Of a stretch of DNA of 64,000 nucleotides, positions 36,815-45,960 are shown piece by piece. The first letter of the stretch is position 1. Every line of letters starts with the position of its first letter. The position numbers and the translations under genes are program-made. The notes below the pieces were generated by a model. The model saw nothing but the letters and a program-made list of their open reading frames with translations, did no database searches and was not told where the DNA came from. Source of the stretch: Sphingomonas sp. TDK1 (GTDB lineage Bacteria; Pseudomonadota; Alphaproteobacteria; Sphingomonadales; Sphingomonadaceae); assembly GCF_001650735.1 (NCBI RefSeq), contig NZ_LXVY01000034.1, forward strand, positions 434,001 through 498,000, in the 5' to 3' direction.

Positions 36815-37437
36815 CGTGCCCATGCCTGCCTAAAGCTGGCCTCAGCGAGTTCGGCGGCGATCATCCATTCGGTCGCCTCCAGCACGCGTTCGGCCTCGTC
36901 CACGTCCTTGCCCCAGGCGTAGAGCCCGTGGCTGCGAATGAGATACGCCGGAATGGCCCCGGGCGCCAGCAGCGCGGGCCGGATCGCAGCCTCGATGACG
37001 GCCATATCCTGGCTATTGTCGACGATGGGCAGCTGCACCTCGGCCTCGTGGGTCACATGACCGGGATAGGCCTTGAGCATCTCATGCCCAGCCAGCGTCC
37101 AGGTCGCAGCGTCCGTCGCGCGGCTCAGGCCCACCGCCTGCGGCGAGTGACCATGCAGCACGGCACCCGCCTCCGGAAAAAGACGGTAGATCGCGAGATG
37201 GAGATCCGTTTCCGCGGAGGGCTTACCTGCCGTGAGCGGACGCCCGTGTAGATCGACGCGCATGACGCCATCGCTGGTAAGGCGCCCCTTGTGCCTGCCG
37301 GACACCGTGAGCGCGACGCTGCCGTCATCTAGCCGCGCCGAATAGTTGCCCGACGTAGCGGGTGCCCAGCCGCGCGCATCGAGCCGTCGTCCGGCATCGA
37401 TCAACGCTGCGACAGCCTGGTCATAGGACATGGTCAT
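36811..37437 (-). CDS. mtnB: Methylthioribulose-1-phosphate dehydratase
   Basis: A 208-residue class II aldolase-fold enzyme. The zinc site histidines are in VLHGHSPQAV near residue 97 plus a later HGLYAWG segment; Glu in the ETDLH motif fits the family. It is the first gene of mtnBDCA. The 262-base region upstream, shared with a divergent transpeptidase gene, should carry its promoter; I saw no SAM- or SAH-riboswitch pattern. Confidence 0.94.
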   Translation of the reverse strand: MTMSYDQAVAALIDAGRRLDARGWAPATSGNYSARLDDGSVALTVSGRHKGRLTSDGVMRVDLHGRPLTAGKPSAETDLHLAIYRLFPEAGAVLHGHSPQAVGLSRATDAATWTLAGHEMLKAYPGHVTHEAEVQLPIVDNSQDMAVIEAAIRPALLAPGAIPAYLIRSHGLYAWGKDVDEAERVLEATEWMIAAELAEASFRQAWAR

Positions 37438-37699
37438 GCGGCGCCTCTAGCGCTTCGCAAGCGCCGCGCGACACAGAAATTTTCGGTTGCCGAACAAGCC
37501 AGAGAAGGCGCCGCGGCGCAGCGTGATTCGCGGCGTCGTTAAGATCGCTAGTCCCGAAACGGCATGACGTCTCGGTGAACCGGGCAACAGGTGCGCCGAA
37601 ACGCCCCAGTTCCGGCCATATGCAAGACCATCCTTAACGATGTTTCTGCTATACGGTTTCCACAGCATGACAGAAATTTGCGGGCGCAGAATAACGATT

Positions 37700-38419
37700 A
37701 TGGATTCGAACGCTTCGGTACAATCGCGTCGGGCTTTGCTCAAATCGGCGTTGGTAATGGCGAGCGGCGCGGCGGTTTCGGCCTGCGCTTCGCGCACGAT
37801 CGGGACCACCCTCGCAGCCGCACCGCCGCCTCCGCGCATCCAGCCGGCGCCGGTCGCCTCGCTGAACCCGGCGCCCAAGGTGGCAGCCCAGGCGCGGATC
37901 GTGCCGGCAGGCATCCGTCCCGAGCTGTTCAAGCGCGCCACTGCGGCGCTGGACCGGCACTCGATGCATGTCGACACGCACGACCGGATCGCCATCGCGG
38001 ACTTCTCGTTGCCGTCCTCGCAGCCGCGCTTCTTTCTGGTGAACATGGGCACCGGCGAAGTCGAGCCGCTCTTGGTAGCGCACGGCATCGGCTCGGACCC
38101 GGGGCACACCGGCGTTCTGCAGCGCTTCTCGAACCAGATCAACTCGGAGGCAACCTGCGAGGGCGCGTTCCTTACTGCTGACTATTATGTCGGCAAGCAT
38201 GGCGACTCCCAGCGGCTGATTGGTCTCGACCCGACCAACAACAATGCGCTGGCCCGTGCGATCGTCGTTCACTCGGCCTGGTATGCAAACCCGGACATGG
38301 TTTCGAAGCACGGCAAACTCGGGCGCAGCCAGGGGTGCTTCGCGGTCGGCGAACGCCAGTTGGCGAAGGTGTTCGATCGCCTCGGCCCGGGGCGCTTGAT
38401 CTACGCCACCAAGGTGTAA
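37700..38419 (+). CDS. L,D-transpeptidase-like (YkuD-type) exported lipoprotein
   Basis: A murein L,D-transpeptidase catalytic domain family protein, 239 residues from ATG 37700. The N-terminus has a twin-arginine-like SRRALLK (9-15), a hydrophobic stretch and VSAC (26-29), suggesting a Tat-exported lipoprotein with Cys29. A Pro/Ala-rich linker follows, then the catalytic domain with the VVHSAWY histidine and Cys213 in SQGCFAV. No good ribosome site marks the start; ATGs at 37640 and 37667 are alternatives. It likely cross-links or anchors to peptidoglycan. Confidence 0.8.
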   Translation: MDSNASVQSRRALLKSALVMASGAAVSACASRTIGTTLAAAPPPPRIQPAPVASLNPAPKVAAQARIVPAGIRPELFKRATAALDRHSMHVDTHDRIAIADFSLPSSQPRFFLVNMGTGEVEPLLVAHGIGSDPGHTGVLQRFSNQINSEATCEGAFLTADYYVGKHGDSQRLIGLDPTNNNALARAIVVHSAWYANPDMVSKHGKLGRSQGCFAVGERQLAKVFDRLGPGRLIYATKV

Positions 38420-38524
38420 ACCACCTAGGAGCCTTTCCCACAGGAGGACCTGGTCCTCTATCGCTGGATACATCCCGCCCGCCGCGGGGTTGGCAGGCCA
38501 TGGTCCCCGGCATAGGACACATCC

Positions 38525-40576
38525 ATGGCCGATCCGCATCCGTTTTTCGCGCTCCACCGTCACGGCATGATCCGGGCGGGCGCCTGCACCCCGGTCGGCA
38601 CCGTCGCCGACCCTGCCGCCAATGCGCAGGCGACGATTGCGCTGGCACGACAGGGCGATGCGTCCGGTGCCGACATCCTTGTTTTCCCTGAGCTCAATGT
38701 CACCAGCTACGCTATCGACGATCTGCATCTGCAGGACACGGTTCTCGCCGCCACCGAAGCCGGCATCGCTGCGATCGCGGAGGCCAGCCGCGCGCTCAAA
38801 CCTGTCCTGCTGATCGGCGCCGCCCTGCAACGCAACGGCCGTCTCTATAATTGCGCCATAGCCATCGCGCGGGGCCGGATACTCGGGGTGGTGCCGAAGA
38901 CCTATCTGCCCAACTACCGCGAATATTACGAGAAGCGCTGGTTCGCCTCGGGCTCGGGCCTGCGGGATCTCAACATCACGATCGCCGGCCAGAACGTCCC
39001 CTTCGGGCCCGATCTCCTGTTCGCGGCCGAAGACATGGCCGACTTCGTCTTCCACATCGAGATCTGCGAAGATTATTGGGCTCCCCAGCCGCCCTCCACC
39101 GAGGGCGCGATGGCAGGTGCGCTGGTGCTCTGCAACCTGTCCGCCTCGAACATCGTGATCGGCAAGGGCCGCGAGCGCGAGCTGCTCTGCGCTTCACAGA
39201 GCTCGCGGACGATTTCGGCCTATCTGTATTCCGCCTCGGGTCCCGGCGAGAGCACGACCGATCTTGCCTGGGACGGCCAGGGCCTGATCTATGAGTTCGG
39301 CGAGAAGCTGGCGAGCTCGCAGCGCTTCGAGCTGACCGATGCGATCACCTATGCCGATCTCGATTTGGAACGACTGCGGCTGGAGCGGATGCGGGACGGC
39401 ACCTTTAACGACAATGCGCGAAACGCCGGCCTGCCGGAAACGCGGTTCCGCCGCATCGCCTTTTCGCATCAGCCGGATTTTGCCGATCGCGGCCTGATCC
39501 GCCCGCTGCGCCGCTTCCCCTTCGTACCCAACACGCCGGCCGCACTGGAAGAGGATTGCTACGAGGCCTTCAACATCCAGGTAGAGGGGCTGCGCCAACG
39601 CCTCGCCTCCACCAAGAGCAAGTCGCTGGTGATCGGCATCTCGGGCGGGCTTGATTCCACCCATGCGCTCATCGTTGCGGCGAAGGCGATGGACCGGCTG
39701 GGGCGTCCGCGTACGGATATCCTAGGCTACACCATGCCAGGCTTCGCAACCAGCGAGGGCACCAAGTCAAACGCCTGGGCATTGATGCGGACCATCGGAA
39801 TCACCGCGGCGGAAATCGACATCCGGCCCGCCGCGCGCCAGATGCTCGCCGATCTCGGCCATCCCTTTGCGCGGGGCGAACCGGTCTATGACGTCACCTT
39901 CGAGAACGTCCAGGCCGGCCTGCGCACCGACTATCTCTTCCGCCTGGCCAACCAAAACAGCGGCTTCGTGCTCGGCACCGGCGACCTTTCCGAGCTGGCG
40001 CTGGGCTGGTCGACCTATGGTGTCGGCGACCAGATGAGCCATTATGGCGTCAATGCCGGCGTACCCAAGACGCTGATCCAGTACCTCATCCGCTGGAGCG
40101 TCGAGAGCGGCCAGTTCGACGGCGAGGCGGCGACGGTGCTGCTCTCGATCCTGGACACCGAGATCTCGCCCGAGCTCGTACCCGCCGACGCCGATGGCAA
40201 GATGCAAAGCACGCAGGACCGGATCGGGCCTTATGAACTGCACGACTTTTTCCTACACCACGTCGCGCGCTTTGGCCTGAAGCCGTCGAAAGTCGCGTTT
40301 CTCGCCTGGCACGCGTGGCGCGATGCGCAGGCCGGTCAGTGGCCGATCGGCTTCCCGGCGGAGGGTCGCAACCAGTATGATCTGCCGACGATCGGCAAAT
40401 GGCTGGAAACCTTCCTGTTCCGCTTCTTCCAGATCAGCCAGTTCAAACGCTCGGCACTGCCCAACGGGCCGAAGGTATCAGGCGCGGCTGCCCTTAGCCC
40501 CCGCGGCGACTGGCGTGCCCCGTCGGATAGCGTGGCGACGGCATGGATCGAGGAACTGCGCGCCGCCCTGCCCTGA
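38525..40576 (+). CDS. nadE: Glutamine-dependent NAD+ synthase
   Basis: A 683-residue two-domain enzyme. The N-terminal nitrilase-type glutaminase has Glu56, Lys125 and Cys181 as the catalytic triad; the C-terminal synthetase has the ATP-binding SGGLDS at 373-378. It turns nicotinate adenine dinucleotide into NAD using glutamine. It is a single gene, convergent with the hybrid kinase (6-base gap). With pncB in the window, two steps of NAD salvage are represented. Confidence 0.96.
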   Translation: MADPHPFFALHRHGMIRAGACTPVGTVADPAANAQATIALARQGDASGADILVFPELNVTSYAIDDLHLQDTVLAATEAGIAAIAEASRALKPVLLIGAALQRNGRLYNCAIAIARGRILGVVPKTYLPNYREYYEKRWFASGSGLRDLNITIAGQNVPFGPDLLFAAEDMADFVFHIEICEDYWAPQPPSTEGAMAGALVLCNLSASNIVIGKGRERELLCASQSSRTISAYLYSASGPGESTTDLAWDGQGLIYEFGEKLASSQRFELTDAITYADLDLERLRLERMRDGTFNDNARNAGLPETRFRRIAFSHQPDFADRGLIRPLRRFPFVPNTPAALEEDCYEAFNIQVEGLRQRLASTKSKSLVIGISGGLDSTHALIVAAKAMDRLGRPRTDILGYTMPGFATSEGTKSNAWALMRTIGITAAEIDIRPAARQMLADLGHPFARGEPVYDVTFENVQAGLRTDYLFRLANQNSGFVLGTGDLSELALGWSTYGVGDQMSHYGVNAGVPKTLIQYLIRWSVESGQFDGEAATVLLSILDTEISPELVPADADGKMQSTQDRIGPYELHDFFLHHVARFGLKPSKVAFLAWHAWRDAQAGQWPIGFPAEGRNQYDLPTIGKWLETFLFRFFQISQFKRSALPNGPKVSGAAALSPRGDWRAPSDSVATAWIEELRAALP

Positions 40577-40582
40577 CCGTCG

Positions 40583-42184
40583 TCAGCGACGTGCGATGTC
40601 GCGGATCTTGCGCAGCAGCTCGTGCGACTCGAATGGTTTGCGCAGGATATTGACGTTGGGCGAAGCGATGGCGTCGAGCTTGTTCGAATCCGCGAAGCCG
40701 GTGATGAGGATCACCGGGAGATCGGGGTTGGTGGCCGCTACCTGGTCGGCGACCTCGCTCCCGCTCAGCTCGGGCATCGCGAAATCGACGACCAGCGCAT
40801 CGAAGCGCCGCGTCTGCACCAGTGCGACGCCGGCCGCGCCATCCGCAGCCTCCTCCACATTCGCACCGGCAGCGCGCAGCATTTCAGCCAGCGACGCACG
40901 GACATGCGCGTCGTCGTCGACAAGCGCGATGGTCTTGCCCGCCAGGCTGATCCGTTCGTCGCGGGCGGCATCGTCCTGCACGTCGCGGCGCGGCTCCAAC
41001 GTGGCGATGGGCAGCACCAGCGTGATCGCCGTGCCCTTGCCGACGCCGCTTTCGATGAGCAGCGTCCCGCCCGACTGGCGCATGACCCCGAACGCCATCG
41101 ACAGGCCCATGCCGGTGCCCTTGCCCACGCCCTTTGTGGAGAAGAAGGGTTCGACGGCGCGTGCGGCCACCTCGGGGGGCATGCCCATGCCGGTGTCTTC
41201 CACTCGCAATGCGACATAATCGCCCGGCGGCAGATCGGGCGCCACCTTACCGCTACGCAGCTCGGCGGAAACCGTGAGCATGCCGCCCTCCGGCATCGCG
41301 TCGCGGGCGTTGAAGGCGAGGTTCAGCACCGCCAGTTCCAGTTGCAGCGCATCGGTCTGGACGTTCCACACCGGATCGATCCGTTCGATCCGCACGCGGC
41401 TCAGCGGTGCCACCGCGCGCTCGATCAGGCCTGCCATGCCCCCGATCAGCTCCGCCAGCCGCACCGACTTCACGTCCAGCCGCTGCTTGCTGGAGAAGGC
41501 GAGCAGCTGTCCGGTCAACTGGCGGCCCCGCTCCACCGCATCGAGCGCGCTCGACGTCCAGCGGATCACGCGGTCGGCATCGTCTGGCTTGCGTGCGATC
41601 AGTTCGAGATTGCCCGCAATCGCCTGGAGGAGATTGTTGAAGTCATGCGCTATGCCGCCGGTGAGCTGCCCCACCGCTTCCAGCTTCTGCGCCTGAAGCA
41701 GCGCGGCCTCGACCGTCTCGCGCTGGGCCACTTCATGCTTCAGTTCGGCGAGTGCCGCGTCCCGCTGCTCGACCATCGCGGCGAGCTGGCCGTTCGCTTC
41801 CTTCAGCTTCTCAGCGGAGGGCATTCGTACGAGTGTGGGGAGAAGCGGCCAAAGCAAGATCGCCGTGGTGACGGACACGATCGCCGTCACGAGCTTGACC
41901 ACGGCCTCGAGCCCGTAGAGCGGGTAGAACAGCGTCACGATGGCCATCACATGCGTGCCGCCGCAAGCCAGGATGAACAGGGCGAAGCACCAGAATACCC
42001 AGCCGAACGCCAGGTCCTTGCGGCTACGCACCAGCGCCACGAGCGCGATGGGGATCGAGAAGTACGACAACGCTATCAGCGCATCGGCGATGATATGCGT
42101 CCACAACAACTGGGGCTGCCAAAACAGGCAATAGCCATGCGGCGAATAATTGCCGCTCCAGAAGGCTGCGAACACGCTTTCCAT
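40583..42184 (-). CDS. Hybrid histidine kinase with ETR1-like ethylene-binding membrane domain
   Basis: A 533-residue protein with three N-terminal membrane helices (about 28-52, 58-82, 92-118), a coiled-coil linker, HisKA with His180 in GGIAHDFNNLL, HATPase with GTGMGLSM, and a C-terminal receiver with phospho-acceptor Asp467. The membrane domain carries Asp34, Tyr41, Ile44, Pro45, Cys74 and His78. These match plant ETR1 Asp25, Tyr32, Ile35, Pro36, Cys65 and His69 with an identical offset of nine. In ETR1 the Cys and His hold the copper that binds ethylene. It lies 72 bases after mobA on the same strand. There is no DNA-binding output, so a partner regulator or phosphotransfer protein must exist. 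Confidence 0.9.
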   Translation of the reverse strand: MESVFAAFWSGNYSPHGYCLFWQPQLLWTHIIADALIALSYFSIPIALVALVRSRKDLAFGWVFWCFALFILACGGTHVMAIVTLFYPLYGLEAVVKLVTAIVSVTTAILLWPLLPTLVRMPSAEKLKEANGQLAAMVEQRDAALAELKHEVAQRETVEAALLQAQKLEAVGQLTGGIAHDFNNLLQAIAGNLELIARKPDDADRVIRWTSSALDAVERGRQLTGQLLAFSSKQRLDVKSVRLAELIGGMAGLIERAVAPLSRVRIERIDPVWNVQTDALQLELAVLNLAFNARDAMPEGGMLTVSAELRSGKVAPDLPPGDYVALRVEDTGMGMPPEVAARAVEPFFSTKGVGKGTGMGLSMAFGVMRQSGGTLLIESGVGKGTAITLVLPIATLEPRRDVQDDAARDERISLAGKTIALVDDDAHVRASLAEMLRAAGANVEEAADGAAGVALVQTRRFDALVVDFAMPELSGSEVADQVAATNPDLPVILITGFADSNKLDAIASPNVNILRKPFESHELLRKIRDIARR

Positions 42185-42256
42185 CCATCCCCCTGCCGCC
42201 GGCCGTCGCCGACAGAAAATTGCGCAACACCTAGCGCATGCGAATGAGAAGCGGAA

Positions 42257-42787
42257 CTAAGGAAAAAACCCGGTGAGCCCCGAAAGATCGTCGCAGGAGT
42301 TGATGTTGGGAATGGGAAATTCCCAATCGATTGCCCGCGCCCCGACATGCGCCGCCCAGGCGCGCATCGAGGCCCGGCTCCCGCCGGCCAGATAGGAGTC
42401 GCACAATGGACCCAGCCGGCTTTCCCAGATCCCCAGCACCGGCAACTGTGCGACGAAGCCCGATCCCTCGCCGGCAACAAGCGACTCCAGCAACGGTCCG
42501 GGCAGCAGCGGTGTATCGCAAGGCGCTATCAGCACGCGCGCGAAGCCACGCTCCGCCGCCGCATGAAGCGCCCCATTTAGGCCGCCCAACGGCCCGAGCC
42601 CCGGCTCCGGCAGGTCCGGCGCGCCGCCCTCATCCGGTCGGCCGCAAAGGATCACATCGTCGCAATAGGGCGCCAGAGCGGCGGCAACATGGTCGACCAG
42701 CGGGCGCCCGCGAAACTCCGCATGCGCCTTGTCTGATCCGAAGCGTTGCGCCTTGCCGCCGGCCAGGATCGCCCCCAGCAGCTTCAT
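42257..42787 (-). CDS. mobA: Molybdenum cofactor guanylyltransferase
   Basis: A 176-residue nucleotidyltransferase. The GTP-binding signature LAGGKAQRFGSDKA is at residues 8-21, and PCDTPLLP near 95 provides the metal-binding Asp. It links GMP to molybdopterin, giving the bis-MGD cofactor used by formate dehydrogenase-type enzymes such as the one encoded divergently. It overlaps fdhD by ATGA. Confidence 0.93.
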   Translation of the reverse strand: MKLLGAILAGGKAQRFGSDKAHAEFRGRPLVDHVAAALAPYCDDVILCGRPDEGGAPDLPEPGLGPLGGLNGALHAAAERGFARVLIAPCDTPLLPGPLLESLVAGEGSGFVAQLPVLGIWESRLGPLCDSYLAGGSRASMRAWAAHVGARAIDWEFPIPNINSCDDLSGLTGFFP

Positions 42788-43533
42788 GGCACCAGCCGCA
42801 GCATCGCATCAGGGCGGACCAGCGCGGCCAGTCGCAGGCCAGCCTCCCGCGCCCGCTCTGCTGCCAGCGCGGTAGGTGCCGAGATCGCCGCCAGGAGGGG
42901 ACAGCCCGCGAGCACGGCCTTCTCGACCAGCTCGAACGAGCAGCGCGCGCTGATCAATGCGAAGCCGCCATCCCAGCCGAGCTCCTGCCGCGCCATCGCG
43001 CCGATGAGCTTGTCGAAGGCATTGTGTCGCCCGACATCCTCGCGAACAAGACGGATCTCGCCCCCCGCCGAACAAAGCGCAGCGGCATGGGCGCCGCCGG
43101 TGGCGCGGTTGAGCGGCTGGTGGTCGCGCAGCGCCTCGGCGGCGCGAAAGATCGCGGCCGACGTGGCGGTGCTGGCGGCTTCGATCTTCGGGAGCGGTCG
43201 CAGTGCCGCTTCGAGATTGTCGATCCCGCACAGCCCGCAGCTGGAATCGGTGGTCCGATGGCGCACGCGCTCAATGACCGTGGTCGGATCGGCAAGCGTT
43301 ACGCGCAGCACCACGCCGCGCTCGGTCGCGTGGCTTTCGACGTCCACCGCCTCGCCCAATCGCTCGGCCGCGACGAACCCGGTGGCAAAATCTTCCAGGT
43401 CGGTGGGCGTCGCCATCATGACGGCATACCCCAGGCCGTTGATTTCGATCGCGACCGGCACTTCGGGGATCAAGCTGCGTTGGAGGCGGGTCTCCGACCC
43501 GTCGGGCGTCATGCGATCGAACCACATTTCCAT
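42784..43533 (-). CDS. fdhD: FdhD sulfurtransferase for formate dehydrogenase-type enzymes
   Basis: A 249-residue FdhD from MEMWFDRM (GGAA upstream). The CxxC pair Cys99/Cys102 in SSCGLCG transfers sulfur to the molybdenum cofactor before insertion; VREDVGRHNAFDKL near residue 163 is the family block. An in-frame extension upstream would overlap the divergent oxidoreductase gene and is rejected. It forms a coupled pair with mobA, opposite the molybdoenzyme gene they probably serve. Confidence 0.93.
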   Translation of the reverse strand: MEMWFDRMTPDGSETRLQRSLIPEVPVAIEINGLGYAVMMATPTDLEDFATGFVAAERLGEAVDVESHATERGVVLRVTLADPTTVIERVRHRTTDSSCGLCGIDNLEAALRPLPKIEAASTATSAAIFRAAEALRDHQPLNRATGGAHAAALCSAGGEIRLVREDVGRHNAFDKLIGAMARQELGWDGGFALISARCSFELVEKAVLAGCPLLAAISAPTALAAERAREAGLRLAALVRPDAMLRLVP

Positions 43534-43598
43534 GGGTTCCAAATAGGCAGGCGCCCGCGCCAGCGGTAGGGGCAAAATGTGTTCGAAGGAGCGTGGCA

Positions 43599-45860
43599 AT
43601 GGCCCGGGCAAAAGACGGAACGATTCACTATTCTGGCGCCGAGGGCGGCTGGGGTTCGATGCGCGGCATGGCGCTGGTGGCTGGCGCCGAACGGCCCAGC
43701 CCGGACGTGCTGAAGACGCTCGCGCGACAGAACAAGCCTGGCGGGATGATGTGCACCTCATGCGCCTGGACCAAGCCGGCCAAGCCGCACATGTTCGAAT
43801 TCTGCGAGAACGGCGCCAAGGCGACCCTTTGGGACCTGACCTCCCGCCGCGCCACGCCTGCGTTTTTCGCCCAGCATACGCTCACCGAGCTGCGCGGCTG
43901 GAGTGACTTCGACCTTGAACAGGCCGGACGCCTCACCAATCCGATGCGCTACGACCGCGCGACCGACAAATATCTCCCGTGCACCTGGGAAGAGGCCTAT
44001 CGCGGGATCGGCAAGAAGCTGCGCGGCTATGATCCCAAGACCACGATCTTCTACGCCTCGGGCAAGGCCAGCCTGGAGACGAGCTATGCCTGGGCGCTGT
44101 TCGCGCGAATGTATGGGCACAACAACCTGCCCGACAGCTCGAACATGTGCCACGAGACCACCTCGGTGGCGCTCAAGTCGACGATCGGCGCGCCGGTGGG
44201 TACCTGCCTGCTCGAGGATTTCGAGCATTGCGACGCGATCTTCTTCTTCGGCCAGAACACCGGCACCAACAGCCCGCGATTCATTCATACGCTGACCGCA
44301 GCCCGCAAACGCGGCGCCAAGATCGTCACGTTCAACCCGATCCGGGAAAAGGGGCTTCTCGAATTCCGCGATCCGCAGAGCATCCAGATGGTCACCGGCG
44401 GCAAGACCCGGATCTCGCACCAATATTATCAGCTCAAGCCCGGCAGCGACATCTCCGCCATGCTCGGCATCGCCAAGCATGTGCTCGCGGAGGAGGATCG
44501 CCGCGGCGGCGTGCTCGATCGTGCCTTTATCGCCGAGCACACCCATGGTTTCGAAGCCTTCGCGGAGAAGGTTCGCAGCACCAGCTGGGAAACGATCGAG
44601 GCCGAGACCGGCCTGCCCCGCGCCGACCTGATCGCCGCGGCAGATGTCTATATCGAGGCGGAAAGCGCGATCGGCATCTGGGGCATGGGGCTGACCCAGC
44701 ATGTCGGCGGCTATGACAATGTCGCGGGCGTGGTGAACCTGATGTTGTTGCGCGGGAATATCGGTCGACTGGGCGCGGGCGTATCGCCGGTGCGTGGCCA
44801 TTCCAACGTGCAGGGCCAGCGCACCGTCGGCATTTCGGAAAAGCCCGAGCTGGTGCCGCTCGACCAGCTCTCCGAGCAGTACGGCTTCCAGCCGCCGCGC
44901 GACGAAGGCTACACCACCATCACCGGCTGCGAGGCGATCGCGGCGGGCAAGATCAATGCCTTTCTCGGGCTGGGCGGTAATTTCCTCCGCGCGATCCCCG
45001 ATCACCGGGTAATGGAAAAGGCGTGGACCGGCATGGGCCTTACCGTCCAGATCGCCACCAAGCTCAATCGGGGACATCTATTCTGCGGCGAGACTGCCTA
45101 TCTGCTCCCCACCCTCGTCCGCTCGGAACGCGACATCCGCGACGGCACCCCGCAAGTGGTGACGATGGAGGACAGCCTCAGCTGCATCCACGGCTCCATC
45201 GGCGAGGCCAAGCCTGCTTCTCCGCATCTCGAGCCCGAACTCGCAATCGTCGCGGGTATCGCGGCCGCCACGCTCGATCCCAATCCGAACGTTCCGTGGG
45301 ATGCCTGGTCGAACGACTATGCGCTGGTCCGTGACGCGATCGAGAAAACCTATCCGGACAAGTTCAAGGATTTCAACCAGCGGCTCTTCACCCCCGGCGG
45401 CTTCTTCAAGGGCAACAGCGCCCGCGACCGCAACTGGCAGACCAAGAGCGGCAAGGCCGACTTCACCGTGCCGACCCAATTAAATGCCACCGGTTTCGCC
45501 GATGCGGACGGCGTGTACCGGCTGATGACGCTGCGCTCGAACGACCAGTTCAACACCACCGTCTACGGCTATTCGGATCGCTTGCGCGGCATCGAGGGCA
45601 AGCGCGACGTGCTGCTGATCAGTCCCGCGGAAATGGAGCGGGCCGGCTTGACGGAAGGCCAGCGGGTAACGCTGGTGGGCGACGATTCCGATGGCATCGA
45701 TCGCAAGGTCGAGGGGCTGGAAGTGCTGCCGTTCAACCTGCCCGCGGGCTGCGTCGCCGGCTATTATCCGGAGCTTAATCCGCTGATCGCGCTCAGCCAT
45801 CATGAAAGCGAGTCAAAGACTCCCGCCGCCAAATCGGTACCCGTGCGAATTCGCGCCTGA
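43599..45860 (+). CDS. FdhF/YdeP-family molybdopterin oxidoreductase
   Basis: A 753-residue bis-MGD enzyme. N-terminal Cys52, Cys55 and Cys69 may be part of an iron-sulfur site. Cys184-His185 in SSNMCHETTS aligns with the Mo-ligating (seleno)Cys-His of formate dehydrogenase H. The C-terminal cofactor-binding barrel includes LRSNDQFNTTVYGY. AAGGA 8 bases upstream picks ATG 43599 over GTG 43593. YdeP relatives are linked to acid resistance in E. coli, but their reaction is unsettled. Divergent fdhD-mobA supply its cofactor. Confidence 0.9.
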   Translation: MARAKDGTIHYSGAEGGWGSMRGMALVAGAERPSPDVLKTLARQNKPGGMMCTSCAWTKPAKPHMFEFCENGAKATLWDLTSRRATPAFFAQHTLTELRGWSDFDLEQAGRLTNPMRYDRATDKYLPCTWEEAYRGIGKKLRGYDPKTTIFYASGKASLETSYAWALFARMYGHNNLPDSSNMCHETTSVALKSTIGAPVGTCLLEDFEHCDAIFFFGQNTGTNSPRFIHTLTAARKRGAKIVTFNPIREKGLLEFRDPQSIQMVTGGKTRISHQYYQLKPGSDISAMLGIAKHVLAEEDRRGGVLDRAFIAEHTHGFEAFAEKVRSTSWETIEAETGLPRADLIAAADVYIEAESAIGIWGMGLTQHVGGYDNVAGVVNLMLLRGNIGRLGAGVSPVRGHSNVQGQRTVGISEKPELVPLDQLSEQYGFQPPRDEGYTTITGCEAIAAGKINAFLGLGGNFLRAIPDHRVMEKAWTGMGLTVQIATKLNRGHLFCGETAYLLPTLVRSERDIRDGTPQVVTMEDSLSCIHGSIGEAKPASPHLEPELAIVAGIAAATLDPNPNVPWDAWSNDYALVRDAIEKTYPDKFKDFNQRLFTPGGFFKGNSARDRNWQTKSGKADFTVPTQLNATGFADADGVYRLMTLRSNDQFNTTVYGYSDRLRGIEGKRDVLLISPAEMERAGLTEGQRVTLVGDDSDGIDRKVEGLEVLPFNLPAGCVAGYYPELNPLIALSHHESESKTPAAKSVPVRIRA

Positions 45861-45878
45861 CGCCTGCGTTGCGCAAAG

Positions 45879-45912
45879 ACGGCTGCCGGCTCTTGTCGGC
45901 GGCCGTTCTTAT
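45879..45912 (+). terminator. Hairpin terminator after the molybdoenzyme gene
   Basis: A 10-bp stem ACGGCTGCCG/CGGCGGCCGT (one G-U pair) with an 8-base loop is followed by TCTTAT, 18 bases past the stop codon. A moderate terminator, separating this gene from the GH3 gene. Confidence 0.65.
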
Positions 45913-45960
45913 GCTAGGCAGCGGACAACGTTGACAAACGATCCGGGAGGAGAGGACGAT

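Noticed and set aside
38444-38458. GAGGACC-T-GGTCCTC palindrome between the transpeptidase gene and nadE
   Set aside because: Too short a hairpin with no T tract and no clear promoter overlap; could be an operator, but support is thin.
45931-45936. TTGACA box upstream of the GH3 gene
   Set aside because: Only 24 bases from the ATG, so a matching -10 would fall on or after the ribosome site.
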